From: Mycobacterium sp. OTB74
GTDB taxonomy: Bacteria > Actinomycetota > Actinomycetes > Mycobacteriales > Mycobacteriaceae
Assembly: GCF_029892685.1 (NCBI RefSeq)
Contig: NZ_JARXVD010000008.1
Span: forward strand, 153,593 to 217,592
Direction of reading: 5' to 3'
DNA length: 64,000 nt
Shown: positions 33,836-42,494 of the stretch, piece by piece
How positions within the stretch are numbered: the stretch's first letter is position 1
How the letters are laid out: every line of letters starts with the position of its first letter
Translations under genes and position numbers: made by a program
The notes under the pieces: model-generated
The model's input: the letters and a program-made list of their open reading frames with translations, nothing else
What the model was told of the DNA's origin: nothing
The model's database searches: none

Positions 33836-34621
33836 ATGAATAATAGGTTCAGCGACCGCCGAGTCATCGTGACCGGCGCAGGCTCGGGCATCGGCCAGGC
33901 CACCGTCGCCCGCTTGCTCGCGGAAGGCGGCACCGTCGTGGCCTGCGATATCTCCGCCGACGGCCTGGCCGTCACCCAAGCCGCGGCCGACAAGGCCGGT
34001 ACCGCAGCACGATTGACCACCAAGGTGCTCGACATCTCGTCCGAGGACGACGTTCGGACCACCGTGGATGCCGCCATCGCGGAGCTCGGTGGCCTGGAGG
34101 TTCTGGTCAACGTCGCGGCCATCCAGACCTGCTCACACACCCACGAAACCACCCTGGCCGACTGGAACCGCACCATCACGGTGAACCTGACCGGCACTTT
34201 CCTGATGACCCGTCAAGCGCTACCCGCGCTGCTGGCCTCCAAGCGCGGTGTGGTCATCAACTTCACCTCCACCTCGGCGAACTACGCACACCCATACATG
34301 GCCGCTTATGCCGCCAGCAAGGGCGGCATCCTGAGCTTCACCCATTCACTTGCCCTCGAGTACTCAAAGCAGGGTCTGCGTGCGGTGAACATCCAGCCGG
34401 GCGGCGTGTCGACCGCACTGGCCAACACCACGATGGACAAGATGCCCGAGGGCACCGACTACAGCCTGTGGGCCAAGCAGACCCCGCTGCTGCACGGCGA
34501 GGAGAGCGAGATCCTCGGCGATCCAAGCGCTGTGGCCGCAGTGGTTGCCATGGCGGCGTCCGATGACGGTGCGTTCATCACCGGCACTGAAATCCGGATC
34601 GACGGCGGCGCACACGCCTGA
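33836..34621 (+). CDS. Short-chain dehydrogenase/reductase
   Basis: A 261-residue classical SDR: RRVIVTGAGSGIGQATVARL, the acidic residue of VACDIS indicating NAD preference, NVAA in place of NNAG, the catalytic Ser in NFTSTSANYAHP, Tyr-x3-Lys as YAASK and the ending ITGTEIRIDGGAHA. ATG 33836 has AAAGGA at 9 nt; a second in-frame ATG 9 nt upstream is possible. It is last of the IclR - esterase - SDR - SDR run and convergent with the SDR/kshA operon. The substrate is not predictable beyond the cluster context. Confidence 0.87.
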   Translation: MNNRFSDRRVIVTGAGSGIGQATVARLLAEGGTVVACDISADGLAVTQAAADKAGTAARLTTKVLDISSEDDVRTTVDAAIAELGGLEVLVNVAAIQTCSHTHETTLADWNRTITVNLTGTFLMTRQALPALLASKRGVVINFTSTSANYAHPYMAAYAASKGGILSFTHSLALEYSKQGLRAVNIQPGGVSTALANTTMDKMPEGTDYSLWAKQTPLLHGEESEILGDPSAVAAVVAMAASDDGAFITGTEIRIDGGAHA

Positions 34622-34663
34622 CGCTTCCGCGGGTGCTCAGCAGACAGAGTCTGCAATGCGCAC

Positions 34664-35464
34664 TCAGCGCACGACGACGTCGCTGGGCACCCGCGGGTCA
34701 CCAAGCATCGCCCGGTGCGAGGGCGGGGTTCGACCGCCTTCGTCGGTGATGCCGTAGCGCTGCGCCTCCTCGGCGGCGATCAGGGTCTGGCCACTGATCT
34801 CGGGCAGGTCCGGATCGTTGAACAGGGCATTGATGACATGCCCGGTGAATTCCGGGGTTTCGAAATTCCCCGCAGCCCTGGCCAATGTCTCCGGATCGAA
34901 AGAGCTCTTGAATTTCTCCGTGAGCAGGATGCCCATCCAGATCGAAAGCGTCGAGACCCCGGTGCCGTGGAAGTCGACGGCCATGTCGGCCGCCATCTTG
35001 TCGATGCCGGCCTTCTGAGCTCCATAAGCAGGTCCATGCATATAACACACAGCCCCCGGTGACGAGGTGAAGGCGATCAGCCCTCGGTCCTGGGCAACCA
35101 GCAGCGGCGCCGCGTACCAGGACGCCACGTAGGCCGATCGCAGCCCGACGTCGAGCACATCGCCCAACCCAATGGGCTTCTCCCAGAACGGCTTTGGGTC
35201 AACGAGGTTGTCGTGCACGACCGCGGCATTGTTGACCAACAGGTCGAGTCGGCCGCTCTCGTCGGCCACCCGCTTGAACAGTGCGCCCACCGCGTCGTCG
35301 TCGCGATGGTCAACCGGCACGGCGATACCGCCGTCGCCCGGGTCCACCACAGTGCGGCCAGTCAGGTACACCGTCCATCCGTCGGCGACCAACGCGGCCG
35401 CGATGCCCTTGCCTGCTCCCCTGCTGGCTCCGGTGACCACCGCAACCCGGCGTTCTGAACTCAT
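34664..35464 (-). CDS. Short-chain dehydrogenase/reductase, third gene of the kshA operon
   Basis: A 266-residue SDR beginning MSSERRVAVVTGASRGAGKG. It has NNAAV, the serine region LIAFTSSPGAVCYMHG and Tyr-x3-Lys as YGAQK. The C-terminal part (EFTGHVINALFNDPDLPEIS, then YGITDEGGR) resembles the group of SDRs annotated as DHRS1-like. ATG 35464 follows the zinc-ribbon gene stop by 4 bp. The operon kshA - zinc ribbon - SDR suggests action on a 9-hydroxylated steroid or a side group of it. Catalytic serine spacing is slightly unusual but the Tyr/Lys pair is intact. Confidence 0.85.
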   Translation of the reverse strand: MSSERRVAVVTGASRGAGKGIAAALVADGWTVYLTGRTVVDPGDGGIAVPVDHRDDDAVGALFKRVADESGRLDLLVNNAAVVHDNLVDPKPFWEKPIGLGDVLDVGLRSAYVASWYAAPLLVAQDRGLIAFTSSPGAVCYMHGPAYGAQKAGIDKMAADMAVDFHGTGVSTLSIWMGILLTEKFKSSFDPETLARAAGNFETPEFTGHVINALFNDPDLPEISGQTLIAAEEAQRYGITDEGGRTPPSHRAMLGDPRVPSDVVVR

Positions 35465-35468
35465 CGGG

Positions 35469-35807
35469 CTATGGTGCCACGCGCACATCTTCGTCGACGA
35501 CGCCGCTGTCGACTGACGCATCGTCGACGACGCCACTGTCGACTGACGCATCGTCGACGATCGGCAGGCTGCCGGCCGCCACCGCGGCCGCGATGGACTC
35601 CCGCAGTTGGCCACACATCAGGAAAATCCGGCCGGGCAGCTGCTCAGCCCGCCGACGTTCCTCGCACAACCCGGATGCCTGCGCGTCCCACTGCACACTG
35701 GTCTGCTGCCAACTGCTCTTGCGCACCAAAACCTCTGCGCCACAATGACGGCAGGCCACCGGCACCATCGGCATGTCGGCCAACCGGTTGTCCGGCCGCG
35801 CAGTCAT
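35469..35807 (-). CDS. Small Cys-rich protein downstream of kshA (Rv3527-like position)
   Basis: A 112-residue protein starting MTARPDNRLADMPMVPVACR. Cys-x2-His-Cys near residue 20 (ACRHCG) and further Cys residues in GLCEER and LMCGQ suggest a metal site. ATG 35807 overlaps the kshA stop by one base. In M. tuberculosis a hypothetical gene (Rv3527) also follows kshA, so the linkage seems conserved, though I cannot verify homology. The C-terminus is a tandem repeat, DDASVDSGVV twice and then DEDV, produced by a 30-bp DNA repeat. The repeat looks like recent slippage and could vary between strains. Function unknown. Confidence 0.7.
   Translation of the reverse strand: MTARPDNRLADMPMVPVACRHCGAEVLVRKSSWQQTSVQWDAQASGLCEERRRAEQLPGRIFLMCGQLRESIAAAVAAGSLPIVDDASVDSGVVDDASVDSGVVDEDVRVAP
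35491..35560. repeat. 30-bp tandem repeat inside the coding sequence
   Basis: Two full units (35491-35520, 35521-35550) differing at one base, plus 10 bp of a third. Each contains the palindromic core GTCGAC. The units encode the 10-residue repeat at the end of the small Cys-rich protein and preserve the frame. Confidence 0.9.
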
Positions 35808-36940
35808 CAGACCGACTCCGCCGTCCGCGCTGCCAGGTTGGCCTCGATCTCCTTCGCCCACGCCTCGCGTGGGCTTGTGGTGTCCAACTCGTATTCGAAG
35901 CGGTCCACCATGTCCGCGGTCACTTCGGCGACATCGACGTAGAACTGCTCGTACCAGCGCCGCAGCTGGTAGACGGGGCCGTCCTCTTCGACCAGCAGCG
36001 GGTTGTCGATGCGGGCCTTGTTCTTCCAGATCTGGACATCCTGTTCGAAGCCCATCTTCACCCAGTCGCCGAGCGCGATGGCGGTCGCCATGGCCGCATC
36101 TTCGGGCAGTGCCGCCGACTTCTTGACGATGATTCCGTACTGCAGCACAAAGGAATTCGCGTCGATCGGGTAATGGCAGTTGATCAGGACGGTGTGGTGA
36201 TCGGCCTCGGTGTAGTGGTACGTCAGGTCGTCGATCATGAATGACGGCCCGTAATACGACGCCACCGAGGTGGTGCCCAGCATGCGCTCGCTCTCCGTAC
36301 CCTGCATGTCGGCGCGGCCCGAGCTGTTCATGTACTGCGTGGCCACGTGGCCTTCGAAGATGTTCTTGAAGTGCGACGGCATCGAGCCGTGAATGTAGAA
36401 GAAGTGCGCCATGTCGACGACGTTGTCGATGATCTCGCGGCAGTTAATGTTGACAACTGTTGTGTACCAATGCCAATCGGTCCATTCGTCGCTGCTGGCG
36501 CCCTCGATCCGCGGAATAGTCACCTCCGCCGGCGGCGGGTTTCCTGCCGGATCGTTCCAGACGAAGAGCATGCCGTCCTGCTCCAGGGTGGTCCATTTCG
36601 CGGTGCGGGCCAACTTCGGGGTCCGCTTGGCGTATGGCACCTTCTTGCAGCGGCCGTCGCCACCCCACCGCCAGTCGTGGAACGGGCAGGCGATCTCATT
36701 GCCCTTGACGGTGCCCTGGCTCAGGTCGCCGCCCATGTGCCTGCAGTAGCTGTCCAACACACTGAGCTGGCCGTCGCCAGCGCGGAACACCACGAGCTTT
36801 TGACCGAAGGCGTTGATCGAGTGGGGTTTTCCGTCGCCGAGATCCTTGGTCAGGCCCAGGCAGTGCCACCCCCGGGCGAACCGCGTCGGTGCCGCTACTG
36901 CTTCGATCTGGCGGATTTCGTTGGTGTTCTCCAGCGTCAT
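35807..36940 (-). CDS. kshA: KshA: 3-ketosteroid 9-alpha-hydroxylase, Rieske oxygenase component
   Basis: A 377-residue Rieske non-heme iron oxygenase. The Rieske motif is YCRHMGG...CPFHDWRWGG (Cys-x-His ... Cys-x2-His), and the mononuclear iron site is VVDMAHFFYIHGSMP (Asp-x2-His-x4-His). The flanking text (RGWHCLGLTKDLGDGKPHSI, GTTSVASYYGPSFMI) is typical of KshA. It hydroxylates C9 of 3-ketosteroids, which together with delta-1 dehydrogenation opens ring B. The start MTLENTNEIRQ matches known N-termini; in-frame GTG/ATG codons up to 36958 are alternatives. It needs the reductase KshB, which is not in the window; the lone 2Fe-2S ferredoxin does not replace its FAD domain. It is divergent from kstD, whose product performs the companion step. 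Confidence 0.92.
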   Translation of the reverse strand: MTLENTNEIRQIEAVAAPTRFARGWHCLGLTKDLGDGKPHSINAFGQKLVVFRAGDGQLSVLDSYCRHMGGDLSQGTVKGNEIACPFHDWRWGGDGRCKKVPYAKRTPKLARTAKWTTLEQDGMLFVWNDPAGNPPPAEVTIPRIEGASSDEWTDWHWYTTVVNINCREIIDNVVDMAHFFYIHGSMPSHFKNIFEGHVATQYMNSSGRADMQGTESERMLGTTSVASYYGPSFMIDDLTYHYTEADHHTVLINCHYPIDANSFVLQYGIIVKKSAALPEDAAMATAIALGDWVKMGFEQDVQIWKNKARIDNPLLVEEDGPVYQLRRWYEQFYVDVAEVTADMVDRFEYELDTTSPREAWAKEIEANLAARTAESV

Positions 36941-37057
36941 CTGGCGGACCATCCTCACGTTGAAAGGGTGCCTTCAGGTCTAACAGCAGCGGGGCCGGGA
37001 GCGCACCTATTATCCCGCTGGCAGGGATGGCTGTGCCGCGAATTCGCGCCGTCGCCA

Positions 37058-37063
37058 TACCCT
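37058..37063 (+). promoter_or_regulatory. -10-like element placing a leaderless start at kstD
   Basis: TACCCT fits the TANNNT mycobacterial -10 and ends 8 nt before the GTG at 37072, which has no ribosome binding site. A leaderless transcript is likely but the match is only moderate. Confidence 0.4.
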
Positions 37064-37071
37064 CGATAGCC

Positions 37072-38766
37072 GTGACGAACTCTGCGACAGCCACGATTCC
37101 GTTCGGTCTCGAGATCGCCGACACGACCGTTGATCTGCTGGTGGTGGGCTCGGGTACCGGGTTGGCCGCTGCCCTCAGCGGGCACGAATCCGGACTGAAC
37201 GTGCTGGTCGTCGAAAAATCGACCGACGTTGGTGGGTCCACTGCACGTTCCGGTGGTGCACTGTGGCTGCCGGCAAGCCCACTGTTGGCCGCCGACACCA
37301 TGGCCCGGGCCGAAACGTATCTGGATGCGGTCGTTGCCGGGAGCGCGCCCGCGGCCCGCTCGGCCGGGTTCCTCAAGCACGTCAGCGCAACGGTGGACAT
37401 GTTGCGGCGCAGCACCCCGATGCGACTGTTCTGGGCGCGCGAGTACTCCGACTACCACCCGGAGTACCCGGGCGGGACCGCTGCCGGCCGCACTTGCGAA
37501 TGTCGTCCACTGGATGCCTCGGTGCTGGGCCAATATCGATCCCGACTGCGTGGCGGTCTGATGGAGGCCGCGCTGCCGATGCCGACCACAGGCGCAGACT
37601 ACAAATGGATGAACCTGATGGCCCGCAAGCCGTCGAAAGGCTTGCCGCTCATCATCAAACGGCTGGCTCAGGGCATCGGCGGCAAGGCGCTTGGCCGCGA
37701 ATACATCGCCGGCGGTCAGGCGTTGGCAGCTGGACTGTTCGCCGGCGCGCTGAAGGCCCGCATCCCGATCTGGACGTCGACGTCGCTGGTGCGGCTCACC
37801 GGGGACGGCAATCGGGTGACCGGCGCGGTGCTGATCCATGACGGCCGCGAGGTGACCGTCACCGCCCGCCGCGGAGTGGTGCTGGCCGCCGGCGGTTTCG
37901 ACCATGACATGGCGATGCGACACAAGTACCAGTCCGAGTCGCTGCGCGACCATGAGAGCCTCGGGGCCGATTCCAACACCGGTGAGGCAATCCGCGCCGC
38001 AACCGATCTCGGCGCAGCCACTGCCTTGATGGATCAGGCCTGGTGGTTCCCCGCAGTCGCTTCGGTCAATGGCCGGCCGCCCGCGGTGATGCTGGCCGAA
38101 CGGTCGCTGCCCGGCTCGTTGATCGTCGATCAGGACGGCAAGCGGTTCGCCAACGAGTCCGGCGACTACATGTCGTTCGGCCGGCGCGTGCTGGAGCTCG
38201 AACGTGCGGGCACGGCGGTTGAGTCGATGTGGATCGTGTTCGACCAGAAGTACCGCAACAGCTATGTCTTTGCCGCCGAGACGTTTCCGCGGATGCCGCT
38301 ACCGGCATCGTGGTACGACGCCGGGATCGCCGCCAAAGCCGATACCTACGCTGAGCTTGCCGCCCAGATCGGCTTGCCCACAATGGAATTCGTACAGACT
38401 ATGACGCGGTTCAATGAAAGCGCGGCAGCGGGCATCGACCCGGACTTCCACCGTGGGCAAAGCGCCTACGACCGCTACTACGGCGACCCGACAGTGACGC
38501 CGAACCCCAACCTGCGGCCGCTGACCAACGGGCCGTTCTACGCAGTGAAGATGACGCTGAGCGACCTGGGCACCTGCGGTGGTCTGGTCGCCGACGAGCG
38601 GGCCCGGGTGCACCGCGAGGACGGCGCCGTCATCGACGGGCTGTATGCGATCGGCAATACCGCAGCCAACGCCTTCGGTGCGGTGTACCCCGGCGCGGGC
38701 GCGACCATCGCCCAGGGACTGGTCTACGGCTACATCGCCGGCCGCGACGCGGCCGGAAAAGCCTAA
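37072..38766 (+). CDS. kstD: KstD: 3-ketosteroid delta-1-dehydrogenase
   Basis: A 564-residue FAD enzyme of the proper KstD length. It has the FAD motif LLVVGSGTGLAAALSGHESG, VVEKSTDVGGSTARSGGALW, the catalytic-region motifs GGVVLAAGGFDHD-like (RGVVLAAGGFDHDMAMR) and FAGESMDYM-equivalent FANESGDYMSFG, then the C-terminal signature FYAVKMTLSDLGTCGGLVAD and LYAIGNTAANAFGAVYPGAG. The GTG at 37072 is preferred. It introduces the C1-C2 double bond in ring A, the partner reaction of KshA, whose gene is divergent about 130 bp away. The isoform (KstD1, 2 or 3 type) cannot be set without alignment. Confidence 0.93.
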   Translation: MTNSATATIPFGLEIADTTVDLLVVGSGTGLAAALSGHESGLNVLVVEKSTDVGGSTARSGGALWLPASPLLAADTMARAETYLDAVVAGSAPAARSAGFLKHVSATVDMLRRSTPMRLFWAREYSDYHPEYPGGTAAGRTCECRPLDASVLGQYRSRLRGGLMEAALPMPTTGADYKWMNLMARKPSKGLPLIIKRLAQGIGGKALGREYIAGGQALAAGLFAGALKARIPIWTSTSLVRLTGDGNRVTGAVLIHDGREVTVTARRGVVLAAGGFDHDMAMRHKYQSESLRDHESLGADSNTGEAIRAATDLGAATALMDQAWWFPAVASVNGRPPAVMLAERSLPGSLIVDQDGKRFANESGDYMSFGRRVLELERAGTAVESMWIVFDQKYRNSYVFAAETFPRMPLPASWYDAGIAAKADTYAELAAQIGLPTMEFVQTMTRFNESAAAGIDPDFHRGQSAYDRYYGDPTVTPNPNLRPLTNGPFYAVKMTLSDLGTCGGLVADERARVHREDGAVIDGLYAIGNTAANAFGAVYPGAGATIAQGLVYGYIAGRDAAGKA

Positions 38767-38782
38767 CGCGGGCAACGGGATA

Positions 38783-40117
38783 TCATCGCGACGTCCGCTT
38801 GCCCGGCGACTGCCGAAACGACGCGGCGTAATCGACGGCAGCCCCGACCACCACGCCGAAGGACTCGGGGCTGTCCATCGCATAGGTGAGCATGGCGCCG
38901 CCCTGGTGCGCGGCCACCATCACCGCGGCGAGATGGCGGGGGTCAGCGTCGGACGTCAGTTCTCCCTTGCGGCGCATGGCGGTGAATCCGGATTGGAACA
39001 GGCTTAACCACCGGCCGTAGCCGGCGGCCAGATCGTCGAGCACCTCTTCGTCGGATTCCAGCAATTCACCGACCAGCGATCCGTACACGCACCCACCTTT
39101 GAGATAGACCGGGTCGACGTCGGCGACAGCGGCCGAAGCCCAAGCCCGCAGCGCGGCAACCGAATCCAGAGCCGCCATAGGTGACTGAGTATGGAACGCC
39201 AGGACGTCGCTGGTCCGCGAGGCAATGACCTGCCGGGTCAGATCGCGCTTGTCGGTGAAGTAGTGGCCGAGTTGCGAGCCGCTCACCCCGGCTGCCCGAC
39301 GTACATCATCGAGGCTGGTCCCGACGACACCCTGGACGAACATCAGCTTGGCGGCATTGTCGACGATGCGGGCACGGGTCACCAAGCCCTTGCGAGTGAA
39401 TCGTTCGTGCTCATCGGAATCCATTACGCCGGAACGGATTTCCTGCCGGCTTCGCGCCCGCCTGGGGCGGCGCGGCACCCGCTCGGCCGGGTCGGCGGCG
39501 AACCGGCGCAGGTTGTTGACCGCAAACCGCAGGGCGTCGGTCAGCGGCCACTCCTGGCGGAAGGTGAAGGTCATGGTGCCACCGCCCTGATGCGCCGCCA
39601 CCAGCACCAGCGCCAGATCGGCCGGGCGGGCTTTGGCCACCAGGACACCACGATCCTTCATCTGCTGCAGCGATCGCTCGAACAGCGCGATCCACCGCTG
39701 GTATCCGAGTCCCAGTGTGGCGCGGGTTGATTCGTCCGACTTGATCAGTTGCCCGGCCAGCGCATGGTAGGTCGGGGTTCCGACGTACCCGATGCGGCGA
39801 AGGTAGCGAACGTTGCGGTCGATCCAGCGTTCGTAGTCGCCGAAGGTTTCGAAGCCGCCGAGTTGAGGTTGGCGGTGAAAGTCCAGCACCACCTCGATCT
39901 GCCGATCGAGCACCGCGCGGATCAATGCTTGCTTGTCGTCGTAGTAATAGCTGAGTTGCGATCCGCTGACCGCTGCGGCACTGCGCACCTTGTCCATGCT
40001 CAGTCCGGACAGCCCCTCGGCGAGGATCACCTCGGCAGCGGACTGCAGAATCCGTTGTCGGGTAGCGCGCCCCTTCGCGGTATGCCGCCTCTCGGCACTC
40101 GGATCTGCAGTGACCAT
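38783..40117 (-). CDS. Tandem TetR regulator: two complete TetR units in one polypeptide
   Basis: A 444-residue protein with two TetR/AcrR repressor units head to tail. Unit 1, about residues 18-210: helix-turn-helix RQRILQSAAEVILAEGLSGL, MDKVRSAAAVSGSQLSYYYD. Unit 2, about 238-440: RARIVDNAAKLMFVQGVVGT, LDDVRRAAGVSGSQLGHYFT. The ligand domains also align, both ending in the same pattern (LVAAHQGGGTMTF and MVAAHQGGAMLTY), so it arose by duplication. Normal TetR proteins are about 200-residue homodimers; this one could act as an intramolecular pseudo-dimer or bridge two operators. It is convergent with kstD and close to kshA, so it is a candidate local repressor of the steroid genes. Confidence 0.9.
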   Translation of the reverse strand: MVTADPSAERRHTAKGRATRQRILQSAAEVILAEGLSGLSMDKVRSAAAVSGSQLSYYYDDKQALIRAVLDRQIEVVLDFHRQPQLGGFETFGDYERWIDRNVRYLRRIGYVGTPTYHALAGQLIKSDESTRATLGLGYQRWIALFERSLQQMKDRGVLVAKARPADLALVLVAAHQGGGTMTFTFRQEWPLTDALRFAVNNLRRFAADPAERVPRRPRRARSRQEIRSGVMDSDEHERFTRKGLVTRARIVDNAAKLMFVQGVVGTSLDDVRRAAGVSGSQLGHYFTDKRDLTRQVIASRTSDVLAFHTQSPMAALDSVAALRAWASAAVADVDPVYLKGGCVYGSLVGELLESDEEVLDDLAAGYGRWLSLFQSGFTAMRRKGELTSDADPRHLAAVMVAAHQGGAMLTYAMDSPESFGVVVGAAVDYAASFRQSPGKRTSR

Positions 40118-40150
40118 CAACCATTCAGGCTACTCCGGTGATGGTCAGCC

Positions 40151-41017
40151 TCAGGTCAGATGTTTGGCCAGAAATGCCCGAATCAGCGCTGCCACCTCGT
40201 CGAGCGCTGATTCGAGCAGGAAGTGTCCGCCATCAAGCAGGTGCACGTCAGCATCCGGCAGATCCGTGGCGAACGCCTCAGCTCCGGCAGGCCCGAAGAT
40301 CTCGTCGCCGCGGCCCCACACCGCCAGCAGCGGTACCCCCGTGGCACGGAAGTACTCGTGCACCCGTGGGTACATCGGCGCATTCGTCGCGTAGTCGCGA
40401 AAAAGTGCCAACTGGACCAGATCGTTGCCCGGACGGGAGAGCAGCGCATAGTCGTGGTGCCAGGATTCGGGATTCAGCAGCGTCGGATCGGTAACCCCGG
40501 TGACGTACTGCCAACGCGTCGCCTCCAGGCTGAGGAACGCACGTACCGGCGCCTCGGTCTCGGGAGTCGGGTCATTCTGGTAGTCCCACACCGTCTTCCA
40601 GAAGCTCTCGACGAATCCCGCATCGTAAGCGTTGCCGTTCTGGCTGATGATCGCAGTCACCGCGGTGGGCTCGGCCAACGCCAGCCGCCAGCCTATCGGC
40701 GCCCCGTAGTCCTGGACATACATCGCGTATTTGTCGACGCCCAGGCTACGCAACAAACCACTAGTCAGGGCCGCGAGCCCGTCGAAGGTGTAGTCGAACT
40801 CGCCGGCCGGCGGCGCGTCGGACAATCCGAATCCCAGATGGTCCGGGGCGATCACCCGGTACCGGTCAGCCAGGGCCGGGACCAACTCCCGAAACATATA
40901 TGAACTGGTCGGAAAACCATGCAGCAGGACCACCGCCGGGGCCTCTTTATCTCCGGCCTCCCGGTAGAACAACTGATGCCCGTCGACGGTCGCGTAGCGG
41001 TGATGAACTTTTGCCAT
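40151..41017 (-). CDS. Alpha/beta hydrolase of the haloalkane dehalogenase / epoxide hydrolase group
   Basis: A 288-residue hydrolase; ATG 41017 (MAKVHHRYATVDGHQLFYRE) follows GGAG, so the longer frame is rejected. HGFPTSSYMFRELVP is the oxyanion motif. The nucleophile elbow is VQDYGAPIG, with Asp as nucleophile, as in dehalogenases and epoxide hydrolases rather than esterases. The acid lies near VWGRGDEIF and the His in LDGGHFLLE. Haloalkane dehalogenases need a halide-binding Trp next to the nucleophile; here it is Tyr (D-Y), favouring an epoxide hydrolase or an uncharacterised member. It is divergent from the broken SDR/hydrolase gene. Confidence 0.85.
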   Translation of the reverse strand: MAKVHHRYATVDGHQLFYREAGDKEAPAVVLLHGFPTSSYMFRELVPALADRYRVIAPDHLGFGLSDAPPAGEFDYTFDGLAALTSGLLRSLGVDKYAMYVQDYGAPIGWRLALAEPTAVTAIISQNGNAYDAGFVESFWKTVWDYQNDPTPETEAPVRAFLSLEATRWQYVTGVTDPTLLNPESWHHDYALLSRPGNDLVQLALFRDYATNAPMYPRVHEYFRATGVPLLAVWGRGDEIFGPAGAEAFATDLPDADVHLLDGGHFLLESALDEVAALIRAFLAKHLT

Positions 41018-41238
41018 GGAAACTCCATTCCCCGATATCGCATTTATGGGATACACAGCCCATTATGCCGGAATCCCCCACCTCACACCAGAAGCAGATA
41101 CCTAACCCACAGGAAACACCCAGTGCACCAAAGACATTGACCACAGCCGACCTATTGTCTATGTTTGGGTTGCTCCACCCAATATGGGTATTCACTCCCG
41201 CCCCAGCATCCTCGACGGCAACACAAGGAGCACTCTCG

Positions 41239-41821
41239 TGAGTACGTCGCTACACGGCAAGAAGGTCCTGGTCATCGGACGCGGCTCCGGAATCGCCAGG
41301 GCCATCACGCTGCTGGCCCGGTCCGAGGGCGCCGATGTGGTGTGGCCGGGCGCGACCAAGCCAAGCTGGCCACCGCGTACGACGATCCCGGGATCACCGC
41401 AGAGGTCGTCGACGTCACCGACGACACGTCCATCGCCGCTCTTGCCGAGCGGATCGGCAGCGTCGACCATGTGGTCTCTACCGCCTCAGCCCGCGCCCGT
41501 GGCACGCTGCCGGAACTGCAGCGAGAGACCTTCTCGCAGAAGGCGGACGCAGCTGACCTGACCGTGCTGGCCGCGGTTCAGCGACCCATCTCGGCAACCT
41601 GCATCCAGCAGCCGGTATCAGAGCCGGGCTGGCATCGACTACCCACCTGGTACCTGCAGGCCGATCAGGACCGCATGATCAATCCACTGACGCAGGCCTT
41701 CATGGCCAAGCGAATGGGAGCGCAGGTGCGGCCGCACCAGGTGGACCACGCCCCGCTGCTCACCGCACCGAACGCGGTGTACGACGTCATCATCGAGGCG
41801 CTTCAGACGGTATCGAGCTGA
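41239..41821 (+). pseudogene. Chimeric pseudogene: SDR N-terminus joined to a hydrolase C-terminus
   Basis: Starts with an SDR from a GTG at 41239 (VSTSLHGKKVLVIGRGSGIA). Near 41340 one base is missing: the text passes from GADVV in one frame to AGRDQAKLATAYDDPGITAE in the next. The SDR reads on to about ARGTLPELQRETFSQKADAA, then changes. From WHRLPTWYLQADQDRMINPL through FMAKRMGAQVRPHQVDHAPL it matches the C-terminal third of an alpha/beta hydrolase, including its His region, and ends at 41821. A frameshift plus an illegitimate junction make this a decayed relic of two genes. It overlaps the end of the convergent HAD gene by 19 bp. Confidence 0.75.
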
Positions 41822-42489
41822 GCCGCAAGGTGTACCAGGTCGGTGGCGATCAGGTCCGGTTGCGGTAGCCCCTCGGCAGGCAGCGGCGCATTGCCCAGGC
41901 GGGTGATCAACGCACCACCGAACCCGGCGGCCTGCGCGCCGATGGTGTCCCAGACATGAGCGGCGACCATCATGCAGGCACCGGCCTGTACTTCCAACTG
42001 CCGCGCCACCTCGAGATATAGCGGAGTTGCCGGTTTGAACAGCCGGGACTGGTCCACGCTGAACTGCTGCTCGAAATGGTGGGCCAGCCCGGCATTCTCC
42101 AAAGGTGTTGCAGCACCCGGTATATGCGGTGAATTGGTCAGGGTGACCAGCCGATAGCCGGCCGCACGCAACGCGGTCAGCCCAGCATCGACATCGGGAT
42201 GTGCCGGCATGGTCCGCATGCCGGTGGCCAACGCATCGAAGTCGTCGGGCTCGATCTCGACGCCGTGGATGTCGGCGATCATGTGCAGCACCGCTCGCCC
42301 CAGTGAGAAGAAATCGACATAGCAGCCTGACAAGGTCGCCGTCATCGAATAGGTAACCAGCTGACCGAACCATTCGCGCAGCACGGCAGGATCACCGAAC
42401 ATCCGCCCGAACTGCACCGCAAGCGATTCGATGTCGATGAGCGTCTCGTTAACGTCGAAAACCAGGACGGCAGGTCGACTGGAAGCCAC
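41803..42489 (-). CDS. Haloacid dehalogenase type II-like HAD hydrolase
   Basis: A 228-residue HAD protein beginning at GTG 42489 (VASSRPAVLVFDVNETLIDI). DVNETLID carries the nucleophilic Asp, LVTLTNSPH the Thr/Ser-Asn motif and RLFKPATPLY the Lys region. The late motif MMVAAHVWDTIGAQAAGF, with VAAHxWD, is diagnostic of L-2-haloacid dehalogenases, in contrast to phosphatases. The protein should remove halide from short 2-haloacids. An inverted repeat lies just upstream, and the PadR-type gene precedes it on the same strand. Relation to the steroid genes is unclear; it may be an independent detoxification gene. Confidence 0.87.
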   Translation of the reverse strand: MASSRPAVLVFDVNETLIDIESLAVQFGRMFGDPAVLREWFGQLVTYSMTATLSGCYVDFFSLGRAVLHMIADIHGVEIEPDDFDALATGMRTMPAHPDVDAGLTALRAAGYRLVTLTNSPHIPGAATPLENAGLAHHFEQQFSVDQSRLFKPATPLYLEVARQLEVQAGACMMVAAHVWDTIGAQAAGFGGALITRLGNAPLPAEGLPQPDLIATDLVHLAAQLDTV

Positions 42490-42494
42490 ACACT

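Noticed and set aside
36941..37071. KstR-type operator between kshA and kstD
   Set aside because: No match to the AACnnGTT-type KstR core or to the KstR2 palindrome could be found in the intergenic sequence.
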